A stretch of 5,782 nt of DNA from assembly GCA_902783995.1 (NCBI GenBank), contig CACZTG010000201.1, positions 1 to 5,782 on the forward strand, in the 5' to 3' direction. The position numbers and the translations under genes were made by a program. Shown piece by piece: positions 1 to 5,782 of the stretch. How positions within the stretch are numbered: the first letter of the stretch is position 1; each line of letters opens with the position of its first letter. The notes under the pieces are model-generated. The model was not told the DNA's origin, searched no databases, and was given only the letters and a program-made list of their open reading frames with translations. The DNA is from an uncultured Ruminococcus sp. GTDB lineage: Bacteria > Bacillota_A > Clostridia > RUG12999.

Positions 1-147
1 ATATTTTCTTGCTTTTTGATAATCTGCTTGCTCAGTAAGCACAGAAACAACATCAATAATCGAAAAATACCATTCTTCTTCATCTTCATTCCAAGCGGTA
101 CGAATCGGCTGGTCTTCATAAATTTCTATTTTTTCGTCTTTTGCCAT
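1..147 (-). CDS. BRO-N / phage antirepressor-like protein, N-terminal 49 codons (partial, runs off the left edge)
   Basis: The frame is open from an ATG at 147 to the window edge and gives 49 residues starting MAKDEKIEIYEDQPIRTAWN and continuing through EEWYFSIIDVVSVLTEQ to KARKY. The pattern 'I...R..W....EEWYFSI.DVV.VLT', followed by a position where a Trp would be expected next, is typical of the BRO family N-terminal domain (Bro-N), found in phage antirepressors and in stand-alone bacterial proteins. The start is supported by an AGGTGA ribosome binding site 7 bases upstream. The gene follows hsdR by 52 bases on the same strand with no clear terminator between, so it is probably the next gene of the operon. 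BRO-N domains are associated with DNA binding in phage and baculovirus proteins; the role next to a restriction system is not established. The C-terminal part lies outside the window, so the full architecture cannot be judged. Confidence 0.75.
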   Translation of the reverse strand, partial: MAKDEKIEIYEDQPIRTAWNEDEEEWYFSIIDVVSVLTEQADYQKARKY

Positions 148-154
148 AAATCTA

Positions 155-162
155 TCACCTCG
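155..162 (-). promoter_or_regulatory. Ribosome binding site of the BRO-N gene
   Basis: The minus strand reads CGAGGTGA, ending 7 bases before the ATG at 147. It matches the anti-Shine-Dalgarno core (GAGGTGA) and fixes the start of the downstream gene. Confidence 0.75.
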
Positions 163-163
163 T

Positions 164-176
164 TAAAACTGTTTTA
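164..176. repeat. Short perfect palindrome between hsdR and the BRO-N gene
   Basis: The plus strand reads TAAAACTGTTTTA, two 6-base arms around a single central base. It sits 1 base upstream (in transcription direction) of the ribosome binding site of the BRO-N gene, inside the 52-base hsdR to BRO-N gap. Its arms are AT-rich with one C-G pair each and no following T tract, so it is a poor terminator. It could be a small operator, but a 13-base AT-rich palindrome can also arise by chance. Confidence 0.4.
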
Positions 177-199
177 CCCATCTCTAAGCTGATTCAATA

Positions 200-3100
200 C
201 TATGCAACCAATGCGTTTGCATTTATGCGGTCAATGATATTTTTGATTCCGTTCCAAACAGACAAATCAGTAAATATTTCTACCACGCTGCCCTGATCTG
301 TAAAGGGAGATTCCTGAAGCACTGATAAATCTTTCATGACGCCGTTATGAACAATGTATTCTATTATTTGATTTACAAAGTATATCTGTCTTGAATCAAG
401 GCTGACATCGTTTAAATACTCCGAAAAAGCCTCTTTTGCCGCGTTCATATCAAGCCCTACAATTTCACGCACGAATTCGCCGAGCGGTTTTTGCCCGTAT
501 TCGTTTTCATAATCTTGCTTTGTTCCGAGCTCGCTCCACAAAACCGTTTCAAGAGATTTAATATCTTCCTGTGTCAGCGGTATATTGCTTTTTAATTTGG
601 CGATAGCAATATTATCCTGATGCTGCCGGATATAATATTCGGCTTTTGCCTTGTAGTTTTTCAAATCGTCGTTTTCAAGCTCAGACTCTTTCCAATCAAT
701 CGAAAGTATTTCATCATCAAAATTAGTATTATAACTCATTCTGTCTGTCGGGATGTACTTTATCAAATCACGCAGATTTTCACGGATGTGCTCAAACTCG
801 TTTATGCCCGCATTTTCAACATAATCGGTATGCAAAATCTTATCAATAAGTTCCGCCTGCGCCATTATTTCAGGTATATTTGCAACAGAAGCGATGCCGG
901 AAACCTTATTAAATAAGTCTTTTCGCGCTTTGCTGTATTTCTTCCCTGCGAGATATGCAAGCTCTATGCCGTACATCAGCGCGTCGAATCGCACCGCCTT
1001 TGCATCGTCCTCATCCGGAATGATCAGCGGCGCAAGCTCTTGCCCGATTATCAGTGTATCTTCGTATGTAAGCGTCTGATAGTTGTCGGGATTTGAATAC
1101 AATTCAACGTATTTCAAATGTTGCCTGACAGCAAAATTATCCTTGTTCAACTCCTTGACTTTGCGTACCAAATCATCAACAAGAGATTTGCGGAACGCGA
1201 TAAGGTCTGTCGTCTGATAAGCAAGGTCTTGCAATTTGAAAACTATCTGGGACTTCAAGTGGAAAATAGCACCCTGCAAAGCCATCATATTTGCAGTTGG
1301 TCTGCCTTTGTTCATGCGGAAAAATTCAAAGTTTCCGCAGAAATCAAAGATATAGAATTTCTCTTTGTCTTTACCGTCAAGCAGAGTGGGACAAAGACGG
1401 GTTCCGCGTCCGATCATCTGCCAGAATTTCGCCTTGCTCATCACTTTTTTGAAAAAGACAAGGTTCAGAACTTCGGGTACGTCGATACCTGTATCAAGCA
1501 TATCCACTGAAATGGCGATCTGCGGCAGTTTTTTCGAATTGGAAAACTCGTCGATTGCGCTCTGCGCGTAGGTCATATAATTGTCGATAACTTTTGCAAA
1601 GCCCGGCAGATGCGGATACTCCTTGTTAAATACTTCAAGAATCTTTTCCGCATGGGTGTGGTTTTTTGCAAAAATTATTGTTTTGCCAAGCTTTTGTCCG
1701 TAATCAATTTTAATGCCTTCGTTCATAAGAATATTTAGCACCTGACGAATTGTGTCACGGTTAAAAATCCATTCATTCAAGGCAGATGACGCTATGCTTT
1801 CCGGAAGTTCTCCGTTTTCATCTTCAAAAGTATCTTCATATTCTTTTTTGTCTTCTTCCGAAAGCTCGTCATAAACAATGCCCTGCTCAATAAACTTAAG
1901 CCGCGTTTCAACAGACATAAAATCTACCAAGAACTCGTCTTTTACTGCTTGAGCAAGTTCATAGCCGTAGGTCGGAACGCCGTTTTCCAGTTCAAAAACT
2001 TCGTAGGTGTTTTTGTCGATCTCATCCTTCGGCGTTGCGGTAAGACCTACAAGCGGCGCGTCAAAATAATTAAAAATATCGCGGTATTTGTTGTAAATTG
2101 AGCGGTGAGCCTCGTCACATATAACAAGGTCAAAGTGACCGCATGTAAAAAGCTTTCCGTTTTCATCTTTGACGGTATCAATGCAATTCATCATTGTCTG
2201 ATATGTTGAAAAAACACAGTGGGCGCTGTAATTGTCTTTTTCTTCGCAAAGGTTTGTAACAGACAAATCGGGAAGCAAGTTTACAAAGTTTCTTTTAGCC
2301 TGAGTAACAAGGCTGTTCCTGTCCGCAAGGAAAAGAATATTCTTAACCCAGCCGTGCTGCAAAAGCACATCGCAAAGAGCAATAACCGTTCTCGTTTTGC
2401 CTGAGCCCGTTGCCATAACAAGAAGCGCTTTTCTGCGGTTTTTCTCCCCGAAACTGTCACAAACCGCTTTTATCGCGCCTTCCTGATAGTATCGGTCTGC
2501 AATATTTTTGTTGACAAAAATATTTTTAAGGCTTGTCCGCATTGTCTGCAGATTAAAAAGCTTCTCCAGATCGCGCTTTGAGTAAACAGTTGCGCACTTT
2601 CTTTCGGGATATAAATTATCCTGTATTCTCGTTTCAAATCCGTTTGAAAGGAATATCACAGGTCTGCGGCCGTATTTTTGCTCGAGTAAATCCGCATAAA
2701 GCTTTGCCTGCTGTCTGCCCTTGGAAACATCAACACATGTGCGCTTTGCTTCCAAAACGGCAAGCGGTCTGCCGTCGTCACCGTATAAAACATAGTCGGC
2801 ATACCCAACTTCGGACTTATTAGGCATACCGGAAAGTTCCACTTCGTTCAGCCAGTCTTTGCCTTCCACCCAGCCTGCGTCCTGAAGCATAAAATCAATA
2901 TAAATCTTTCTTGTTTTATACTCTGATAAATCAAGAGGCTTTGTGACATAAGTTTGCTGCTGCTCCTGCCTGCGGGCTGTCAGCTCCTCCTTCATCGCCT
3001 TGTTTTCTTCGAGAAGCTTCTCAATGTCTATTTCTTTATCGGTAAAAGACACAGCTTCCGCAGGAGTAAGCTCTAACAAAGATTTGTCAAACTGTGCTTC

Positions 3101-3490
3101 TTCATAATTCGTTCCGTAACAATATGCGACAAAATCAAGAAAAATAAAGAGGTTTTCAAGACAGAGTTCTGCCTGTTCTATTGTGATTTTCTTATTTGAA
3201 TGAGCAACATTATTTCCGACTCTTCTTATAAAATCAAGTCTTTTGTATATATCGTCGCCGACAATATCACGGAAATCCTCATTTGTCATAAGCGAAATAA
3301 GGCTGTCCTGATATGTAATTTCAAGCGATTTGTCAGCAGAATACATCCACTTTACAGCAAACTCCATTGCCCTGCGGCAATTAAGCGCACAGGAATCAAT
3401 ATCAATGTGCAAAATGTTTTCCGCCGCAATCGCAACATCGGCAAATGTATTAAATTGTGGGTCTTTTTTTAGAAAATCAAAGTTGGTCAT
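200..3490 (-). CDS. hsdR: Type I restriction-modification system restriction subunit HsdR (DEAD/DEAH translocase and nuclease), with N-terminal DUF4145-like domain
   Basis: This is the motor and nuclease subunit of a type I restriction enzyme. It translocates DNA using ATP and cuts unmodified DNA together with HsdM and HsdS. I take the ATG at 3490 (1096 residues) because GAGGTGA lies 5 bases before it; the in-frame ATG at 3523 has no such site and overlaps the preceding gene. Residues about 25-120 form an Arg/His-containing helical region (CRRAMEFAVKW, RRVGNNVAHSN) resembling DUF4145. Residues about 152-179 are a charged, Gln-rich probable coiled coil. The HSDR_N nuclease domain follows, with D232 and E247-x-K249 (YADYVLYG, AVLEAKR) as the PD-(D/E)XK site. 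SF2 motifs are Walker A ATGSGKT (360-366), DEAH (459-462), TATP (484-487), the DTGIDVPE motif V and QMIGRGTR (691-698). The rest, from about DFCGNFEFF onward, resembles the EcoEI-type R subunit C-terminal domain, suggesting a type IB-like enzyme. Length is normal for HsdR and no frame break is visible. It begins 25 bases after the DUF2806-like gene. Confidence 0.96.
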   Translation of the reverse strand: MTNFDFLKKDPQFNTFADVAIAAENILHIDIDSCALNCRRAMEFAVKWMYSADKSLEITYQDSLISLMTNEDFRDIVGDDIYKRLDFIRRVGNNVAHSNKKITIEQAELCLENLFIFLDFVAYCYGTNYEEAQFDKSLLELTPAEAVSFTDKEIDIEKLLEENKAMKEELTARRQEQQQTYVTKPLDLSEYKTRKIYIDFMLQDAGWVEGKDWLNEVELSGMPNKSEVGYADYVLYGDDGRPLAVLEAKRTCVDVSKGRQQAKLYADLLEQKYGRRPVIFLSNGFETRIQDNLYPERKCATVYSKRDLEKLFNLQTMRTSLKNIFVNKNIADRYYQEGAIKAVCDSFGEKNRRKALLVMATGSGKTRTVIALCDVLLQHGWVKNILFLADRNSLVTQAKRNFVNLLPDLSVTNLCEEKDNYSAHCVFSTYQTMMNCIDTVKDENGKLFTCGHFDLVICDEAHRSIYNKYRDIFNYFDAPLVGLTATPKDEIDKNTYEVFELENGVPTYGYELAQAVKDEFLVDFMSVETRLKFIEQGIVYDELSEEDKKEYEDTFEDENGELPESIASSALNEWIFNRDTIRQVLNILMNEGIKIDYGQKLGKTIIFAKNHTHAEKILEVFNKEYPHLPGFAKVIDNYMTYAQSAIDEFSNSKKLPQIAISVDMLDTGIDVPEVLNLVFFKKVMSKAKFWQMIGRGTRLCPTLLDGKDKEKFYIFDFCGNFEFFRMNKGRPTANMMALQGAIFHLKSQIVFKLQDLAYQTTDLIAFRKSLVDDLVRKVKELNKDNFAVRQHLKYVELYSNPDNYQTLTYEDTLIIGQELAPLIIPDEDDAKAVRFDALMYGIELAYLAGKKYSKARKDLFNKVSGIASVANIPEIMAQAELIDKILHTDYVENAGINEFEHIRENLRDLIKYIPTDRMSYNTNFDDEILSIDWKESELENDDLKNYKAKAEYYIRQHQDNIAIAKLKSNIPLTQEDIKSLETVLWSELGTKQDYENEYGQKPLGEFVREIVGLDMNAAKEAFSEYLNDVSLDSRQIYFVNQIIEYIVHNGVMKDLSVLQESPFTDQGSVVEIFTDLSVWNGIKNIIDRINANALVA

Positions 3491-3495
3491 GTTGG

Positions 3496-3502
3496 TCACC
3501 TC
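3496..3502 (-). promoter_or_regulatory. Ribosome binding site deciding the hsdR start
   Basis: The minus strand reads GAGGTGA, then CCAAC, then the ATG at 3490. It lies between the two candidate hsdR start codons (3523 and 3490) and can only serve the inner one. That removes 11 residues (MYSKSFKEVTN) from the longest possible reading. Confidence 0.85.
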
Positions 3503-3515
3503 TTTGAATGATTTA

Positions 3516-4505
3516 CTATACATTTTCTGTTCTTATTGAAAATATCGTTTCTTTTGAAAAAGTAATACTATTATCTTCGCTAATATAATCTATTTTATGT
3601 ATTGAAGCCTCCATTTTTAGTTTGGAATTTTCTTGTACAACATCTTTTGCAAAATCAATAATATAATCTGTGTTACTTTTTTTATTAAGGATAGAGTATA
3701 ATTCCTGTCCTGCCGATGTTAATGGATATGTCCTATATGTTAAATTGCAAGAACTTTTTTCTGCTTCCTTAAAAAACAAAATTCTATTTTGAGAATATAT
3801 TTCTTGTGCTTTGCTAATACTTACGTTTATTCCTATATCGGATTTCATTTTAATTAATCCACATTCATCCAATACTAATAAATCATGATAAACAATGTTA
3901 TATTTTTCTAATATATCCATGTTTTGAGATATAATATTATAACCATGAAATTTTAAAACAATAGGAATAATTTTTTGAAAAGATTTTGCGTCATTTTGTG
4001 ATAAATTACGTATTACTTCAAGTGTTCTTAAAGAAAAACTTCCCGGACTCTTAATTTCGCCTGCAAGAATTTTTCCCCATATAAATTGCATTGATTTACT
4101 ATTAATATCCTTTATAATATTAAAAAACCGTGAAATCCAATCTTCATCAACAGGGTTATCAGAAACCTTTGATTCTTTTTTTAATTCTTTATATGCATTA
4201 TTAACAACCGCATCAATATTATTTTGATTCTTTAATTCTTGATAGATTATTCTGTCCTCTACTCTTTTCAAAATATCTTTATTTTTCATATTACTTCCAG
4301 TAATAGAGCCGTTTTCATATAAAAAACCAATATCTCTATTTTTTCTCAAAGATTCGCCTATTTTTTCTAATTCATAAGCCTTCGCATCTGCCATTTTTCT
4401 TACATTAAATGGTCTATATACTGTTCCTATTGCTCCGGCAACCGTTTCTATCAATTTTTCAACAGGCGACGCAAGTGCCTTTGCTGTATCCAGTAATTCT
4501 CCCAT
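3516..4505 (-). CDS. DUF2806-like protein of unknown function, inserted between hsdS and hsdR
   Basis: This 329-residue soluble-looking protein has no catalytic motif I can recognise. The N-terminal region (SPVEKLIETVAGAIGTVYRPF, residues 13-33) followed by a charged helix (KMADAKAYELEKI) and the core at about 119-180 (DEDWISRFFNI, then IWGKILAGEIKSPGSFSLRT, then LEVIRNLSQ) match my memory of the DUF2806 family, whose function is unknown. Near residues 205-270 the pattern 'DLLVLDECGLI' and 'YPLTSAGQELYSIL' looks like a winged-helix-type segment. Residues 13-33 are amphipathic; no clear membrane span or signal peptide is seen. The ATG at 4505 has AAGGAGG 9 bases upstream, overlapping the hsdS stop codon, and the gap to hsdS is only 14 bases, so it should be translated from the same mRNA. 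The gene is visibly more AT-rich than hsdR (for example 10 G+C in the 60 bases from 3901), which suggests separate acquisition. A role in anti-phage defence is inferred from position only. Confidence 0.85.
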   Translation of the reverse strand: MGELLDTAKALASPVEKLIETVAGAIGTVYRPFNVRKMADAKAYELEKIGESLRKNRDIGFLYENGSITGSNMKNKDILKRVEDRIIYQELKNQNNIDAVVNNAYKELKKESKVSDNPVDEDWISRFFNIIKDINSKSMQFIWGKILAGEIKSPGSFSLRTLEVIRNLSQNDAKSFQKIIPIVLKFHGYNIISQNMDILEKYNIVYHDLLVLDECGLIKMKSDIGINVSISKAQEIYSQNRILFFKEAEKSSCNLTYRTYPLTSAGQELYSILNKKSNTDYIIDFAKDVVQENSKLKMEASIHKIDYISEDNSITFSKETIFSIRTENV

Positions 4506-4514
4506 TGGCTTCTT

Positions 4515-4521
4515 CCTCCTT
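4515..4521 (-). promoter_or_regulatory. Strong ribosome binding site of the DUF2806-like gene, overlapping the hsdS stop
   Basis: The minus strand reads AAGGAGG, 9 bases before the ATG at 4505. The first two bases belong to the hsdS TAA stop (4520-4522), so ribosomes ending hsdS sit over this site. That arrangement favours translational coupling. Confidence 0.85.
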
Positions 4522-5698
4522 ATCCAAAATATTTTTGCATTAAACTGTCAAATAACAACTGTGCTTCGTCAAGCGCTTTCTGCACTACAACTTTTGATTT
4601 GTCGACTTGTTGAACAAAGTCGGCAAATTGGTTTTGAAGTTCGATTGGTGGAACGATAATTTTAATTGCTCTTGTACTATCTTTGGTAATTGTTTTTGTT
4701 ACCGCACCACGAACATACTGTTGAATCTCGTTTGTGCCATAATCTGATGAAAGCAAAAAATATAAATATTTCATATTAAGTCTATCATCAAATCTGAACA
4801 TAAACGCATTTCTGCCAAGAGAAGCAGGATGGTTTATATAAGGCATAATATATATCTTTCCTGCACTACCAATCTTATTCATTATAAGTTCGCCACCGTA
4901 TAATTTAGACTTATTGAGCAATTCATACGCTGATTTATCAATATATTTCACATCAGCACTTAAATCGCCAGATTCCAAATCGGTTGTACGAACCATTATT
5001 GCATAATTAGGTTCATCATACATTACAACATTTGAATCAAGTAATTCATAACTACCATTCGCACTAAAATCAGCCAAAGTAGTCATATAATTACCCAATA
5101 TGTCCACAGTCCATTTTTTATCATTGATATATGGATCTCCAAACATCTCGACAAATCGGGCTTTGATGAGATCGTCGAGGGATTGGAGTTCATTTTTGCG
5201 TAATTCGATTATAGAATTGACTTTGTCAAGGACTTGTACAATTTCTTTTTGCTCTGAATAAGTGTGTACCTTTACTTTGATTTGGGATAAAGTGGCTTTG
5301 TTCAAAGTTTTGCCCATAACCGCTTTGTTTGTCCCTGCATCCCAATTTTTGCTACACAATAAGTAGTAGATATAATCAGGCAACAAATCAATCTTATGCA
5401 AATCACGAAACGACATAATCGCCTCGTTAGAATACATTGGTTCGGCAGTTATCGCAGTTTTTCCAATCGACAATTTGAAGCTCATAATTACGGTATTAGC
5501 TGGAATTTGGCTAATACCACTATCGACAACGGCTTTATCCGACAAGTATTCTTTTGTATCAGATATGTATTTGCCGCATTTGGATAGATCACTTATAGAA
5601 ATCCATTTGTGATCATTTGAATCCCAATAGTCAGGGTTGTTCCTTGACGGAGTTTTACCCATCTGCAAGTCAAACAGTTCTTCTAATTTATACTCCAT
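4520..5698 (-). CDS. hsdS: Type I restriction-modification system DNA specificity subunit HsdS
   Basis: HsdS binds DNA and sets the bipartite recognition site for both methylation and restriction. I choose the ATG at 5698 (392 residues, starting MEYKLEELFDLQMGKTPSR). HsdS proteins usually open this way, and GTGGGG lies 6 bases upstream. The longer start at 5743 would lie inside the hsdM end without a ribosome site. TRD1 covers about residues 1-145. A helical central conserved region at about 146-188 (SEQKEIVQVLDKVNSIIELR, then IKARFVEMFGD) follows, then TRD2 at about 195-350, and a distal conserved helix at about 351-392 (PPIELQNQFADFV to SLMQKYFG). The two half-molecules are related: 'GKTLNKATLSQIKVKV...EMFGD' near 129-188 parallels 'TKTITKDSTRAIKIIV...QKYFG' near 334-392, the usual two-fold pseudo-repeat. 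The protein is full length, with no frameshift. The recognition sequence cannot be predicted from the sequence alone. Confidence 0.95.
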   Translation of the reverse strand: MEYKLEELFDLQMGKTPSRNNPDYWDSNDHKWISISDLSKCGKYISDTKEYLSDKAVVDSGISQIPANTVIMSFKLSIGKTAITAEPMYSNEAIMSFRDLHKIDLLPDYIYYLLCSKNWDAGTNKAVMGKTLNKATLSQIKVKVHTYSEQKEIVQVLDKVNSIIELRKNELQSLDDLIKARFVEMFGDPYINDKKWTVDILGNYMTTLADFSANGSYELLDSNVVMYDEPNYAIMVRTTDLESGDLSADVKYIDKSAYELLNKSKLYGGELIMNKIGSAGKIYIMPYINHPASLGRNAFMFRFDDRLNMKYLYFLLSSDYGTNEIQQYVRGAVTKTITKDSTRAIKIIVPPIELQNQFADFVQQVDKSKVVVQKALDEAQLLFDSLMQKYFG

Positions 5699-5704
5699 AT
5701 TCAT

Positions 5705-5710
5705 CCCCAC
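5705..5710 (-). promoter_or_regulatory. Weak ribosome binding site supporting the hsdS start
   Basis: The minus strand reads GTGGGG, followed by ATGAAT and then the ATG at 5698. Spacing suits the ATG at 5698 and is too short for the ATG at 5704, which directly abuts it. The match to the consensus is imperfect, so translation may also depend on coupling to the hsdM stop 22 bases upstream. Confidence 0.5.
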
Positions 5711-5720
5711 AAATCCGAAT

Positions 5721-5782
5721 TTATTTATCGTCCTTTTTTGCATGTTTTTTTGCTAATTTTTCTGTTACTTTTATCGTTTCTA
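5721..5782 (-). CDS. hsdM: Probable HsdM (type I DNA methyltransferase subunit), C-terminal end only
   Basis: In the minus strand a frame open from the right edge gives the 19 residues ETIKVTEKLAKKHAKKDDK and stops at TAA (5721-5723). A lysine-rich tail of this kind is common at the end of HsdM. The frame ends 22 bases before the hsdS start, the position and spacing expected for hsdM in an hsdM-hsdS operon. The stretch is too short for any domain, so the identity rests on gene order. If it is HsdM, it would be the adenine-specific methyltransferase that pairs with the HsdS in this window. The other two minus-strand frames contain stops here. Confidence 0.7.
   Translation of the reverse strand, partial: ETIKVTEKLAKKHAKKDDK

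Noticed and set aside
148..199. Rho-independent terminator or promoter after hsdR
   Set aside because: The only dyad is 6+1+6 bases with AT-rich arms and no T tract. The best promoter-like boxes on the minus strand (TTGAAT, 15 bases, TAAAAC) are too weak and badly spaced.
620..916. Plus-strand open frame of 98 codons
   Set aside because: It lies wholly antisense to hsdR, has no recognisable domain or ribosome site, and hsdR is well supported by motifs.
1118..1510. Plus-strand open frame of 130 codons, and the overlapping one at 1365-1571
   Set aside because: Both are antisense to the hsdR helicase domain, which is clearly coding on the minus strand; the predicted plus-strand proteins resemble no family I know.
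2219..3539. Several short plus-strand open frames (2219-2404, 2578-2823, 3200-3472, 3330-3539)
   Set aside because: All are antisense to hsdR or its junction, with composition that reflects the opposite strand and no start signals.
5396..5587. Plus-strand open frame of 63 codons
   Set aside because: It is antisense to the hsdS TRD1 region and has no homology that I recognise.
4520..5698. Direct DNA repeats inside hsdS that could drive TRD switching
   Set aside because: The two conserved regions are related at protein level, but by eye the DNA shares only short interrupted matches, too little to claim a recombination site.
5699..5743. Longer hsdS start at 5743 (15 extra residues, MQKRTINKFGFVGMN)
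   Set aside because: It would overlap the hsdM tail by 23 bases without a ribosome site, and HsdS proteins typically begin close to the MEYKLEE segment.

Overview
The window is one continuous minus-strand block and appears to be the distal part of a type I restriction-modification operon. In transcription order (right to left) it holds the last codons of a probable hsdM (methyltransferase subunit), hsdS (DNA specificity subunit), an inserted gene for a DUF2806-like protein, hsdR (restriction and translocation subunit), and the first 49 codons of a BRO-N-type (phage antirepressor-like) protein that runs off the left edge. Gaps between genes are 14 to 52 bases, and no convincing terminator or internal promoter is visible, so co-transcription from a promoter outside the window (upstream of hsdM) is the simplest reading.

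Organism: three of the starts have strong Shine-Dalgarno sequences of the AAGGAGG or GAGGTGA kind. Base composition is moderately AT-rich, and the proteins resemble those of gut Clostridia. I infer a Firmicutes (Clostridia, Ruminococcaceae/Oscillospiraceae-like) genome, but this rests on style and not on a marker gene.

How the parts fit: HsdM and HsdS would form the modification enzyme, with HsdS carrying two target recognition domains that read a bipartite DNA site. HsdR adds a PD-(D/E)XK nuclease and an SF2 DEAH translocase. All of its key motifs (D...ExK, GSGKT, DEAH, TATP, QxxGRGTR) are present, so the restriction subunit looks intact. It carries an extra N-terminal DUF4145-like domain followed by a probable coiled coil.

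The unusual element is the 329-residue DUF2806-like gene wedged between hsdS and hsdR. It is markedly more AT-rich than hsdR and has its own strong ribosome binding site overlapping the hsdS stop codon. It is the best candidate here for a little-described accessory defence component. The BRO-N gene downstream is a second possible accessory or regulatory member. No RNA genes, CRISPR arrays or insertion sequences were seen, and no gene-free stretch exceeds 52 bases.
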